Below are positions 42,870 to 54,412 of a stretch of 64,000 nucleotides of DNA, piece by piece. The translations under genes and the position numbers were made by a program. Position 1 is the stretch's first letter. The number at the start of each line of letters is the position of its first letter. Where the stretch lies: assembly GCF_000283155.1 (NCBI RefSeq), contig NW_004454181.1, positions 24,227,236 to 24,291,235 on the forward strand, read 5' to 3'. The notes beneath the pieces are model-generated. The model was not told where the DNA came from and searched no databases. It saw nothing but the letters and a program-made list of their open reading frames with translations. The DNA comes from Ceratotherium simum simum. Lineage: Eukaryota > Chordata > Mammalia > Perissodactyla > Rhinocerotidae.

Positions 42870-43310
42870 ACCAGGTTCTCTGATCCATGGATCCTACCAA
42901 ATCCTCACTATCCCTCTTCCCCTTGATGCCCTCACTATCCTCCTTATCCTATATCTGTTATCATGATCAATTCCTTGATTCTCTTCTCCCTTTCTATAGC
43001 TTGGCAAAACACAACCTGGGTAAATCCAACTTTCCACCTACTCCAGGGCTCAACCCTCTCTCAGTTTTTCTTCTACTTCCCTGATTACTACTTAATATCC
43101 TTTGCTAGTTCCTCCTCTTCTTCCCATCCTCTTAATGATGGGGTGCTCATCCTATGTACACTCTGCTCTTTCTATCTATACGTGCTTCTTTGTTGATCTT
43201 ATCCCATCTTGGCTTTAAATATCATCTACAGTCTGATTTATACCTCAGTCTGAGGCCTCTCTCCTGATTTGCATATCTAATGGCCTACTCAGCAACTCCA
43301 GTTGAATATT
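42870..43310 (+). mobile_element. L2 LINE, ORF2 reverse-transcriptase-region remnant
   Basis: The plus strand follows L2 ORF2 text: 'CCTTTGCTAGTTCCTCCTC', 'CATCCTCTTAATGATGGGGTGC' (the former VPQG region), 'CATCTTGGCTTTAAATATCATCTACAGTCTGATTTATACC' (the former YADD catalytic region, now mutated). The frame is broken. Confidence 0.78.
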
Positions 43311-44104
43311 GTGCTTGTTATTTACCTAATGACTCTCAGCCCAAAATCTGCTCATTGATGCTGGTCTTGGGATTCTGAAAACTACATTTCCCAGATTCCC
43401 TTGCCACTTGCTTCCTCTTAGATTCTCCCAAGTGGAATTATGAGAGAGAAGGAATTAGATACAGCAGATCCTTTGGGTACATTGCCCCATATGCCCTTGA
43501 CCCACCTTTTATTTCAGCTGCAGTGTGATGAACAGTACCATGCATGCTGACAGTATTCTTCCTCAAGGGCTTGCCATTGTTTTTCAGCTTTTCTGCCTCA
43601 GGGCTCTCTCCCAAGCCAGAGGACCCACTTAGTCTCTATACAGACGCAGCACAGAAATTCAGGTGAGTTGACATCCCTGCAGAAAACCCTCAGCCAATGG
43701 GATTGGATGAATACTCCAGCCTCCTTGTCTTCATATGGACAATTCTAGGAGAAATTCTGGATACTTCTCATAGGAAGAATCTGATTCCTACTGTCTAAAA
43801 TCAACAACCTTCATAAATGCATCCATTTTCGCTTTTTTTCCTTTCTCATCTCATTTTTTCTCACTTCCTCACTCCTGCTTCCTGGGATCGTCTCCTAAAT
43901 AAACGACCTGCACCCAAGTCCTTGTGCTTTACTTTCAGGTTATCTCAGACTAAGATGGCAGGAGGATTTGAAGGGGTTCCCTTTTATTGTTTGGTTTTCC
44001 CCTGGTCCTCTCAGAGTCATTCCACAGTGGCAGCTGTTGACTCAGCCTCTGGCTTCTTTCAGCACTGCCAGATCTCCCTTAATCAACTCTTTTTTTTTTT
44101 TTTT
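43311..44104. other. unrecognised noncoding DNA
   Basis: 'GAAAACTACATTTCCCAGATTCCCTTGCCACTTGC' (43378 on) is a phrase seen in some dispersed mammalian repeats, but I cannot name the family. A T run lies at 44091-44106. Confidence 0.35.
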
Positions 44105-44320
44105 TTCCCTAATAGCACTTATCACCTTCTAATATGCTATTTGATTTACTTCTTTATCATGTTTATTGTGTATGGTTTATGTTTATCCCCACTCTAATGG
44201 AAACTCTTTGAGGATAGGTATCCTTTGTTTTATCCACTTAGATATCCCAACTGCCATAAAGGGTCTCTGAGCACATAGTAGGCACTTGATAAGGATTTAT
44301 TGAACAAAAGAATGAATGAT
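44105..44320 (+). mobile_element. L2 LINE 3' end
   Basis: 'TAATAGCACTTATCACCTTC', 'CTCTAATGGAAACTCTTTGAGGATAGG', 'AGCACATAGTAGGCACTTGATAAGGATTTATTGAAC', 'GAATGAATGA': well-kept L2 terminus. Confidence 0.9.
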
Positions 44321-44344
44321 GTGATTACTTAATTATTTAACTGG

Positions 44345-44515
44345 GGAAAGTTATGTAGCCTCTCAAAATTTAATGTCCTTTCCTATAAAATGTGAAAAAT
44401 AATAGTGCCTTCTTCATAGGATTATTATATAGATTAAATGAGTTAATAAAAGTAAAGGGCTTAGCACAGTGCCCAGCACATAGTGAGCCCTTGTCACCTG
44501 TTAGTTATTATTAGT
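44345..44515 (-). mobile_element. MIR SINE
   Basis: 'ATGTAGCCTCTCAAAATTTAATGTCC', 'TTAATAAAAGTAAAGGGCTTAGCACAGTGCCCAGCACATAGTGAGC': reverse MIR. Confidence 0.9.
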
Positions 44516-46067
44516 TTAAGTGTCGACAATTCCTCCATGGCATCATGGAAATTGGATAACGAGACAGACTATTCATGTTTCCTCAGGCTAACGTAGCAAC
44601 TAGATAGGTTGCTTAGTCATAGACAATCGGCATGTTTATGCATGTTTATGCAGACCCCACCCAGCTCTGTCACCTCTTGTTTCCTCAGCTCAGTTCCATA
44701 TTACTTAGGGAGACATTCTGCCTTCTTTGGAGTTCAGTTGAGAATTTATAACTAGGAATACTCAGTTTTCTTCATGATTAAAATTGAACCTTCGATTCAC
44801 TCTACCTTCAGGGGAAATTGGTTTATAAGAAAGGCTCATGCCAAGCAGCCAGATAAGAAGTTAATTAATTGAATGTTCAGTGTGTACTATAGCCAGAAAT
44901 TCAATGTTCTATAGAATTTTTTTCCCTTTTGATCCAAAATTTTTTTCCCCCGGACACCATAGACTGTTTCCTTTCTCTGCTGAAGTCATGGAGCCACTGA
45001 CTATTTGAGGTTGACCTTAAAGATACTCTGGCTCATCAATGTTATACACTGGGGTGAAGGGCAACAATGATGCATCAGAAATAAATCCAGCTCTCCAAAA
45101 AGGCCCAGCCAAATAGGATACAATATAAGAAAACAGAGGCTATAAGAGGTCAACTGAGTTTCTAAACATTACCGAGCAGGTCAGTGGCACAGGCAAGACT
45201 GGATACCTGGTTACCTGACACCTGGTTGACAAGCCCCTGTCTGTTTCCTCATCTTTATGGAAATATTACATGCAGTTCTTAAAATCAAAACCACACAGAG
45301 AAGGGAAAAATCTTCTTTATCCTCTTTTAACAAGTTTTCTTGAGTCTTGCCTTTATTATGCAAGGAGGAAGACACTTTGATCTTCCTCCTTCCTCTGCAT
45401 TGGGCTTGTTCTCTCTTACAATTTTAAAATGTTGTGTAAAGAAGAAAAAACATCCCCCAAATGGACCACATGCTGACAAGCTCCTGGTGTTCTCAAATGG
45501 AGCTGGAGCATTATGTTTCAAAATTTCCTGGATTAGGACCCTGACTTCTACAATGGTGCTTCCAGTATAGGGGACTACATGTTCTCTGGAGAAGGAGGTG
45601 GGGTGATAGAGAGGAAGAACTGACCACGTGGAATTAACCAAAAATCAAGAACCTCTTTGTTAGGAAATGATGCCTTTGCTAACCTGGACTCGTAGAAACC
45701 AGATTCCAGTTTACAAGTATTTTGTTACCCTCCACCCCTGCCCATCAGCAACAGAAAGATAACTTTCCTAGGCACATCAGCAGATGGAATTAAGCTTGGA
45801 ACTGGTGTCCCATCAGCTGTTCCCATCTGACAGTGAAGCTCTCCAAGCACTAACTAGAAAAAAGCATATCAAACCTTATAAGCTCTCGATTTTGTACCTA
45901 AGTTGAATATCACACTGTTTTAGAACTTTCGCTTGTCAGGCCCAGCCATGCTAAATTTTTTTTTAAATCCCTCCTTTGGGTCATATTCTCTCTTATCTCC
46001 ATGTCTGCACCTACGGGGTTTCACCTACCTAGAACACTCACCACCCTCATCCTGCCCACCATCTCCT
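44516..46067. other. unique noncoding DNA
   Basis: About 1.5 kb. A tandem 'GCATGTTTAT' pair lies near 44630-44650. A 104-codon minus-strand frame (45327-45641) and an overlapping 76-codon plus-strand frame have no domain. No repeat family is recognised. Confidence 0.4.
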
Positions 46068-46322
46068 TGCCCAGTGGTTAAGAGCACTCCTCTCTTAGTT
46101 CAAATCCCAGGTCTTACACATGCTAGTTTTGTAACACTATGGGAAAAGTGATGAACCTCTCTGAGCCTTAGTTAGTGTCGTCATCCAGAAAATAGAAATA
46201 ACAGTATCTGATAAGATTGTCAACAGAAATAAATGAGGATTCAATCCATGTAGAACACTTAGAACAGTGACTGGTATATGGTAAGTGCTCAATAAATATT
46301 AATCTTGTTATTGTAATTATCA
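46068..46322 (-). mobile_element. MIR SINE, near complete
   Basis: 'CCCAGTGGTTAAGAGCACTCC', 'TTCAAATCCCAGGTCTTAC', 'GAACCTCTCTGAGCCTTAG', 'GGTAAGTGCTCAATAAATATTAATC': full reverse MIR. Confidence 0.92.
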
Positions 46323-46327
46323 TTATA

Positions 46328-46550
46328 AAAGTACTTGGATTTTGGAGTCAGATACACTCGAATCAAATCTAATTTGAGTCCTGGCTTTGTCACTTACTAG
46401 CTATGTAATCCTGAGCAAGTTACTAAAGTTTCCTCATGTGTAAAAGGTACATCATCATCATCATCATCATAAAACTTGTCCGTAGAATCTTATGAAAATT
46501 AAATGAGTTAGCAGCATGTCTAGAATGCAGTTAATATTAATAATACTTAA
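46328..46550 (-). mobile_element. MIR SINE with internal (CAT)n expansion
   Basis: 'TTTTGGAGTCAGATACACTCG', 'GAGTCCTGGCTTTGTCACTTACTAGCTATG' is reverse MIR. Seven ATC units (about 46450-46471) have expanded in its middle. It lies tail-to-head behind another MIR. Confidence 0.9.
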
Positions 46551-46574
46551 TAATTCCATGCTTAATAAGTCTAC

Positions 46575-46842
46575 TTACTCTTTTAAGTCTTAGCGTGATG
46601 CTACTTTTGCCAGAAAAATTTCTGTTACTCATTAGGTCCAAGTTGTGTGCCCCTTGACTGAGCTTCCATAGCCCCCTGGACTTTCTCCTGCTATGACTTG
46701 CCCTGCTAGGTCATAATTTCTGTTTACTTGCCTATTTGCTGCCCTGGACTCTGAGCTTCACTAAGGCAGGAATATTGCTTTGTTTATTCCCCATCATATC
46801 CTAATCAGCCAGCACACACAGTAGGTTCAATAACAGAATGAA
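46575..46842 (+). mobile_element. L2 LINE 3' end
   Basis: 'CTGTTTACTTGCCTATTTGCTGCCCTGGACTCTGAGCTTCACTAAGGCAGGAATATTGC', 'GCACACACAGTAGGTTCAATAA' follows the L2 3' UTR. Confidence 0.85.
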
Positions 46843-47419
46843 AGCATTTACTTATACTGCTCTCTTCTCATCCTGTTTCTTCCATCTGCTGATTATAAAG
46901 GCATCCGTATATATTTCTTTAAGGGATATGCCAAGAACTGGCAAGACATAGGATTGCAGGGCTTTTTGTTAGGCAACATAGAGTTTAAACATTTTTGATT
47001 TAGTTGTGAATCATCTAAAAGTCTGAGGATTTAATAGTCAAATCCAAATTTCCAGTTTCTCGTGAAAAAAATTGCAAGATTTGACAGGACTGAGGCCCAT
47101 ATATAAGTTCCACTTATGTATGTTCAGAGTTCAAAGTTCCACTTTGCAACAGTAGGCTAAAGCCAAAGAGTAGCTGCCCCTTTTTAGATGGTGTGTTGAA
47201 GTCCACACTCAGCCTGTTTCACTTACTTATGTTCCCCCTCTGGCCTTTATAAGCATTTGACTCCAAAACCTCTTGCTTTAAAGGCTCTGCCCTTTGGCTA
47301 AGTTGAATAAACAAACTGACGTTGAATATGAGGGGAGGGGAGTCAAAAATTGATCAAATAAAATCCCCAGATCAAGAAGGGTACTTTTTCTTTGTTAGAA
47401 ACTAAAATATATATTGTCA
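46843..47419. other. unique noncoding DNA
   Basis: I recognise nothing specific here. Confidence 0.4.
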
Positions 47420-47850
47420 TAGGCACTGTAGCAATAATTAGAACCTCTATCACTTTACATAATTGTCCTTTCTTTTTTTGTGGTTGGAACAATTCAGTTC
47501 TAGTCCCTAAGCAAGGTTGATGATTTTAATACAATATTGTTGTCTGTATTCACTATACTGTGCACTAGATCTCTAGGACTTACTTACTACTTGTTGCAAG
47601 TTTGTCTTTTTCTGTCTATTTATCTCACTTAGAATAATGTACTCAAGGTCTAGCCATGTTGTCACAAATGAAAGGATGCCCTTCTTTCTCATGGTTGAAT
47701 AATATTCCATTGTATATATATGCACCACATCTTCTTTATTCATTAAGTGATGAGGATTTAAGTTGTTTCCATATCTTGGCATTTGTGAATTATGCTGTAG
47801 TAAATATAGAAGTGCATATATCTCTTTGATATCCTGTTTGAAGAATATTT
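47420..47850 (-). mobile_element. L1M 3' UTR and ORF2 C-terminus
   Basis: A minus-strand frame (47573-47782) contains VVHIYTMEYYSTMRKKGILSF and TTWLDLEYIILSEIN, the conserved C-terminal L1 ORF2 block. The 3' UTR complement lies to the left. It is truncated on both sides. Confidence 0.93.
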
Positions 47851-48079
47851 TTTCTTAACCTAAAAACAATATGTTTTCACGTTCTTTAAATGAATATTAA
47901 TTGAGCTGCTATACTCTGTGGAAAGCAAAGTTATAGTAAGTCTCTAAAAATCAGAATGTATCACTTTTGATCATAGTGCTCTGTGAATTTGGGTGAATGG
48001 CATCAATTTTATGGGCTTTTCATCTGAAAGCATGGCTAATACTGTGCCACAACAAACACACCACCACCACTTAATACAA

Positions 48080-48332
48080 CCCAGGGCAGTTTAATGTAAT
48101 CGTGAAGAGATCTAATTCTGGAACTCGACAGACTGAGATTCAAACTACTTACTAGAAGCACGACCTGGGGCAATTTTTAAAATTTGTATGAATTCAGTTC
48201 CCTCTTTGTAAGATTAGGATAATAATATTACCTGCCTTAATGTGTTATTATAAAGATTAAATGCGATAATTCATGTAAAGAACTTATGTGCTCAGAAATA
48301 TAGTAAACTTTCAAATGATGGTTGTTAGTAGC
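48080..48332 (-). mobile_element. MIR SINE
   Basis: 'TCTGGAACTCGACAGACTGAGATTC', 'AATAATATTACCTGCCTTAATGTG', 'AATTCATGTAAAGAACTTATGTGC': reverse MIR. Confidence 0.85.
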
Positions 48333-48679
48333 AGTTGAAACAGTATAAAGGGGTTAGGTGCTGAAGAGGTTATAGATTTATGAACAAGAGCTTCTGAAGA
48401 ATAAGAAACCCACAGAAGCCATCCACTTTGTAGAAGGCATGCTTTTTCAGGTAAATACAATGACCATTAGATGATAATATATTCCACATCCATAAACCAT
48501 TTCCTCTGACTGTGACTTATGGGAACTAACAGAGTAGTGTTTATATTGTAATCGAAGAATAGAAACTGCGAAGCATGGTGATTTTAACGGTTTGTTTATA
48601 ACTAACTTGTTGGGATAAGCAGAAGACACTGATCCTGCCTTTAAAAAGATACCTTCCCAGCAAAAAATATTTACATAAT
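48333..48679. other. unique noncoding DNA
   Basis: I recognise nothing between the two MIRs. Confidence 0.4.
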
Positions 48680-48925
48680 AGTTACGATAATGAGCTTTGG
48701 AATAAGATTACTTGAGTTTGAATTCTGATTCTACTACTTATCAGCTGTGTGATCTTAGGCAAGTTATTTAAATTCTCTGTGCCTCAGTTTCCAATGGGCA
48801 AAACAGGAATAGTAATGGAATGTCTCCAAGAGTATTGTGTGGAATAAGTTAGTTAAATTGTGTAAAACACTTATGAGAGTAACGCATTGTAAATGCTCAA
48901 TAATTTTTGGTTCATATTATTATTA
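48680..48925 (-). mobile_element. MIR SINE, near complete
   Basis: 'GAGCTTTGGAATAAGATTACTTGAGTTTGAATTCTGATTC', 'CAGCTGTGTGATCTTAGGCAAGTTATTTAAATTCTCTGTGCCTCAGTTTCC': clear reverse MIR. Confidence 0.95.
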
Positions 48926-49920
48926 TTCTATATTTAAGATGAATTTAACCAGAGTCAGCATACAAATATTGCCATAAAGTTGTAATACTAATTAATGCAT
49001 ATGAGAATTAAATTGCCTCATTTGTCTTGTACTCTTAATTATTGTTTTGTTATTCTTAACGCGCTTCCTTCAAGTGAACCAGCCAGGAAAATATGCCTAG
49101 AGTTATCCTAGAATATGGAATAAGAGCCTAAATTTAATTTCAATCTAAAAAGTGCCTTTTAATCAATACAGACTATTGCCAATAGAATGAATTTCCCAGA
49201 AGGCTGGCAAAGTATTAGGTATAAAAGCATTTGTAGGAGGATATAATGGGGAGAGCTGAAATTATTTTTAAGACTCTACAGCCTTAAGATTCCATATTGG
49301 GATCTACTGCCAACATACAAAAGGATGATCAGACACTGTATTGCTAGACAATTTAAAATTTTACTGAAGGAGATTATAATGACAGTGTGCTGTTAAGAAT
49401 TTCTCCAAACTATCCTATGGCAACAGAGAACTGGGGTAGCAAAACTGAATAGTCATCAATAATATCTGCAATAAACACGAAATATGGAAGGCTGGAGACA
49501 AACCACCAAAAGCTACAAATCCTCTGTGTGCCGTATTAGGATCTGTGTGGAGGGAAGCAGTGGGAAGTAATGGGGTGTTGGATGGAACTGAGGACAGGGA
49601 ATTCCAAAATCACAAGTAGAAAATCCCTGGAAAGCATGGCAAAATAATTGAAGAAGAACAGTAGACATCAGAAGCATTCTTTGCACACTCCAATTTAGGA
49701 ATGAGCACAAGTGATTGATGGTAAGGTCTGAGGGGACCAAAACATGATGAGTCCCCAAAATTCTCAAAATTGACCAACTGAAGCTCCCTTTCAGGACTGA
49801 GAAAATTACTGGGAGTAGAATCCAAATGGAGTAGACTAGGTATAATAGGAACAAAGGAAAAAGAGGGTCCAGATGAAATTGAGGAATGACAATAGAGGAA
49901 GAAGATCTCGGAAAGTACAA

Positions 49921-49923
<3 letters not shown>
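48926..49923. other. unique noncoding DNA
   Basis: Minus-strand frames at 49513-49920 (135 codons) and 49610-50044 (144 codons) overlap each other in different frames. They are partly translated microsatellite (His-Thr repeats) and have no domain, so I reject them as genes. Confidence 0.4.
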
Positions 49924-49965
<42 letters not shown>

Positions 49966-49981
49966 CGCGCGCGTGTGTGTG
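49924..49981. repeat. (TG)n-(CG)n-(TG)n compound microsatellite
   Basis: About 16 TG units, then about nine GC units (about 49956-49973), then TG again. The whole run alternates purine and pyrimidine, the pattern that most readily adopts Z-DNA. Confidence 0.97.
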
Positions 49982-50089
49982 GTGCAAAAACAGCAGAAGA
50001 AGGAGCTCTAGATCAATAAAGCTAGAAAAGGAATCCTGGCCCACTCTTCCTTCCTAAAAGTTTAGGAAAGCTACTCTCATGTAGAAGTG

Positions 50090-53000
50090 AGCAGCAGGAG
50101 AGAATATCATTCAAATCCCATACAAAGTTATTATGAGAATAAAGGAGAAGGAGGAACAGAAAAATATCTCCACACACAGTGAGCTAAAAGAAATAAAGAA
50201 AATGACACAATAAATTTAAGAGCCACATAAATCATAATGAAAATTAAAAAATCAGAAATGAGGTGATACAATATAGGAAAGAATTATAAGTAAAAGAAAA
50301 TTCATTTCAGAAACGAGAACTAAACTAGAATGCACATGAGAGCAAATAAACACAGCACAGACAGCTTAATGGAAATTGAAAGTTGAAAGGAAGAAAATTT
50401 TAAAAAGGATTAAAGAGAAAAAAGAATTTGAGAAAAAATGGGAGATATAGGAGCCAAAGAATATCTAACATGGATGCAATATAAGATTTCTGAAGCAAAG
50501 AAACAAAACAAAAACTAAAAACTGTATTTCAAGAAAATTTTCTTGAAATAAAAGTATTCTTGAAATTACATATTGAAAAGACACCCTGTGTACTTGAGAA
50601 AATCAGCACAGAGTGATTAAGAAGAAGACATATTCTTGTAGATCTACTGAACTTTACAGAAAAAATGGAAAGGAAATCCTTTGGGTTCTTGTAAAGGAAG
50701 TAATCACTTTTAAAAGAAAGAAGATCAAATTTGTTATCAAATTTTCCAATAGTAAAACTTTATGCTAGAAGACAATGGAGCAACATTTCCAAGATTCTCA
50801 AGGAAAAGGTGAAAAAAGAAATTTTTCTGACCAGTTAGCAAAGTAAAATGCTGCTGCATACAACATACATACCTAAAACAAAGAGATTGAGGGGAGAAAA
50901 AAGTTTGGAGCAGGCAAATGCAAACAAAAAGAAAGAAAAGGTCATGATGTTATCACTAGAAGGCAAAATACAAAGAAAAGTCATTACAGGGAAAGGAGGG
51001 AACCTTATAATGCTAGAGGCTACGGTTCACGATGAAGGTATCGATTATCAATATTTATACACTCGGTAACACAGCAATATTTTCATAAACAAAACCAAAA
51101 AAAGATGCAAAGAAAACTGATACAAACACACTAATTTTAAGAGATTTTTAACACAGCTTTCTCAATCTAAAACAAATCACGTGAACTAAAAGTGAGTAGG
51201 AATTTAGAAGACAACAATCAATAAAATAGATCTTACAGATATCAAACTATAAACTTAGATAATAGGGAATAAACCTTCTTTTCAAGTGCACATGTAATGT
51301 TCACAAAAATTGGTCATATCATAGGTCACAAAGAAAACCTTAATAAATTCCAAATAAAAATAATACAAGAGCATTCTCTGGTTGCCATCCACTAAAACAA
51401 GCTACAGCAAAATCAAAACCAGAAAGGCCCTTTGCCTGGAAATTAAAAAGAAAAGAAAAAAACCTGTTCCTAAACAGCTCTTGGGTCATAGAATTTATTG
51501 AAAATTAACAGTAATGACAACACACACAAAAAATCAGAATCTACGGTATACAACTAGAGTATTTATTAGAGAAAATCTGAGAGCATTAAATACTCATAAC
51601 ATGAAAAATTAAATTCTGAAAGTAAATAAGTTAAAAACTCAATTTAAAAGCTAAAAAAGAAAAACAAAGTAAAACAAGAGAAAACAGAAGAAATTCAGAA
51701 AAGCAGAATAGTTAGAAAACAGAGCATGAGTAGAATTAATAAATAAGTCCAAAGGCCGATTCTTTAAAAACAAAAAATAAATATAGACACGCTTCTAGCT
51801 AACATAAATAGGAAAAAAGGAGAACACACACATATGTAAAATTAGAAATGACAAGGAGGAAATAATCTTCAAAGCAGAGGAAATTTTAAATCACCAGAGA
51901 GTATTTTGCACAACTCTATGCAATTAAATTTAAAAACCTAAATGAAACGGGTAATTTTAAAGAAGAATATAACTTATCAACATTGACCTAAGTAAAGACA
52001 GCAAGTCTAAATTAAAGATCAGACATCCATAGAAGAAAGAGGACAAATTGTTAAATTCACACAAAAAAGCATCATACCCAGTTGTGTTTCGTTTTGTTTT
52101 TCCCCCACAAGGTAACACTATAGAGGGACTCAAGCCAACCTGAAGAGGCTTCGCTGGCCAAATGTGAGACCATTTGAACATCAACAGAGATAATAACTGC
52201 AAAGGACTGAAATATATCAAAAATGCCTCATCTATGAGGATAGCAAAACAAACCAATTCTAACTAGTCACCATTGGAAGATGCTAGTAAACCAACCTATT
52301 ATTTTGAAAACTGATAAATAGCTCGAAAGAATGGGGCATTTATCCTGTCTTTCCTATACGAACCATATCACCCAGTACACAAATAGATGGTGAAGGCAAA
52401 TTTCTCTTTATAAAAGTATTGCCGCTAATAAATGAGTATCATCATTTTGCAATCTGTAATGAATTTTTGGATCATGGTATGTATCATAAAAGTCTGCCAA
52501 CATCACAAGAAGAGAGGCAACCAGACATCGTATGCCTCCTAATATAAGAATATGTCATTTATGAATTGGTCTTGCTGAAAAAAAACAGTCCTCAATCTGA
52601 TCAAGCCTTAGATTGAAAGAAGTTGTGAGAAGCCCAGGGATATAAGCAGCAAAATCCAGACTTCAGGAGCCTCTACAGGACAAATAATCTGGTTTCTTGA
52701 TTAAATAAAGTGGAAGGAAAAAAGAGAGATAGAGAGGAACTTATGGATTCAAATAAATTTAAGGCACACATCAACCAATCAATATACAGAATTTATTTGG
52801 GTTCTCATTGAAATGGTAAAAAGAGAAAACACGAAATAATTGGAAATCGGAACACTGAGTGGGTGTTTGTTTACATTAAAGTGTGATTGTTAACTTTTAA
52901 TTGAGATGACATAATGATATTATGCTTTTGTTTTTTTTTTTTAAATAGTGCCCTTGGCTTTCCGAGATACCTACTGAAATATTTACAGATGAAATAAGAT

Positions 53001-53175
53001 GATGTCTGGGATTTGCTTCAAATAAGGGGGAAGTAGGAAGTGAAACAGATAAAAAAGATTTGGCCATGAGTTGAAAATTGTTAAAGCTGGTTGATGGATA
53101 TATGGACATTCATTATACTATTCTGTCTATTTTAGTATATGTTTGAAATTTTTCATAATACAAAAAAATTAATAA
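50090..53175 (+). mobile_element. long degenerate L1ME/HAL1-like LINE
   Basis: About 3.1 kb of A-rich plus strand following an old L1 order. Landmarks include 'TTTATGCTAGAAGACAATGGAGC' (about 50759), 'CTTTTCAAGTGCACATGTAATGTTCAC' with 'GGTCATATCATAGGTCAC' (51270-51340), 'AGAGAAAATCTGAGAGCATTAAATACTC' (about 51570) and 'AGTCCAAAGGCCGATTCTTTAAAAA' (about 51750). The 3' UTR ends 'CATTCATTATACTATTCTGTC', 'GTTTGAAATTTTTCATAATAC'. No frame longer than about 100 codons survives. HAL1 versus L1ME is not resolved. Confidence 0.78.
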
Positions 53176-53721
53176 AAATTATGACTAAAGTGAGAGCATA
53201 ATCCTCATGGATATCACATGATTATTGTTAACTAAACTGTGACAGAGTGCTCTATTATCTCTGCTTTAACATATTCGAGATCATTCCAACTCCAATAACA
53301 AAGGATGTATCTGTGTACTAACAGGGGCAATAAATTCCCTTTCTTTGCTCCTCTGGTTCTTTCTCTATTTCCAGACATTCATTCAGCTTGTAGTTATAGA
53401 GCTGCTGATATTGTAAAAATGTTGCTTAGCAACATGTTAATGGGGAAAAACACTCCTTAAAACATTAGGGTTTTTGTCTTTTGAAATGTACTTGTTCAGC
53501 ATATGATACCTCCCACAGCTCAATTTAACAAGAAGAAAAATATCAACTCTTTGAATATAGTTTTTTTTGTCTTCTTAGCTGAATCTGAGTTTAATAAGAA
53601 TATAAGAAATGGACTATGATGATGACCCTGAACTACATACAGTTCCATTGGTCTTTGATGAGAATGGCTCAGAGATGACAGACTATAACGCTCTGCCCGT
53701 TACCTAGTATCTGGGATAGCC
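53176..53721. other. unique noncoding DNA
   Basis: I recognise nothing specific here. Confidence 0.4.
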
Positions 53722-53912
53722 ACTGCCAGTGCTTCTCAAACTTCAATGTGTCTTCTGTGCCTTTCCTGGGCATCTTATGAAAATGCAGATTTTGTTAAGT
53801 AGGCCTGGTGTGGGGCCTTGAGTTTTTGCATTTCTAACGAGTTCCTAGGTGCTGCTGAGTCTGCTAGTCAGGGGGAATCACACTTCAATGGCAAGGCTCT
53901 AGGATACATTCA
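53722..53912 (-). mobile_element. MER5A DNA transposon
   Basis: 'GTGCTTCTCAAACTTCAATGTG', 'GAAAATGCAGATTTTGTTAAGTAGG', 'TTTTTGCATTTCTAACGAGTTCCTAGGTGCTGCTGAG': diverged MER5A. Confidence 0.88.
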
Positions 53913-53949
53913 AAGAGCAGAGAGATTAGAAATTGTCACTTGTCAGCCT

Positions 53950-54207
53950 TGGCATGGCGTATGGTTAAGAGGACAGCTTGAGAGCCAAAGAGATCTCTGA
54001 GAGAGTTCAGATCTTGGCTCTGTGGTTAGAGGTTCACATCTTGGCTCTGTCATAAGACATGTCACTGAGCTACCCAGAGCTTTGGACTCTTCATCTGCAA
54101 AATGAAAGCATGGGCAGTTTTTGAGAAGACTGAATGACATAAGGATATCACTTGTAATATTCTTAGCTAAGTGCATACTAGGTACTATCTAAATATTATT
54201 ATTGGAA
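53950..54207 (-). mobile_element. MIR SINE
   Basis: 'GGCGTATGGTTAAGAGGACAGC', 'TCTTGGCTCTGTCATAAGACATGTCACTGAGC', 'GACTCTTCATCTGCAAAATGAAAG': reverse MIR. Confidence 0.85.
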
Positions 54208-54282
54208 AAAAGAAAAACAAAAGAGCATTTATGAAGGATCATGTTGCAGTATGAGTCTTTGCCTTCTTATTTACGAGTGAGG

Positions 54283-54412
54283 CAGCGTGAAAAATTGGGA
54301 AGAGCACTGGGTTGATTCAGAGAGTAGGTTCTTCTTGTCACTGCTGCAAATGTGGCAGTCATACCCTTTACTCGGCCTCAGTTTACGCTTGTCCAATGAA
54401 AAGGTTGAAGCC
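54283..54412 (-). mobile_element. MIR-family SINE fragment
   Basis: 'GAGGCAGCGTGAAAAATTGGGAAGAGCACTGGG', 'CTCGGCCTCAGTTTACGCTTGTCCAATGAAAAGG' is the complement of a MIR-type element. Confidence 0.6.

Noticed and set aside
49513..50044. 135- and 144-codon minus-strand frames near the TG/CG microsatellite
   Set aside because: They overlap in different frames, one includes translated microsatellite (His-Thr repeats), and neither has a recognisable domain or splice context.
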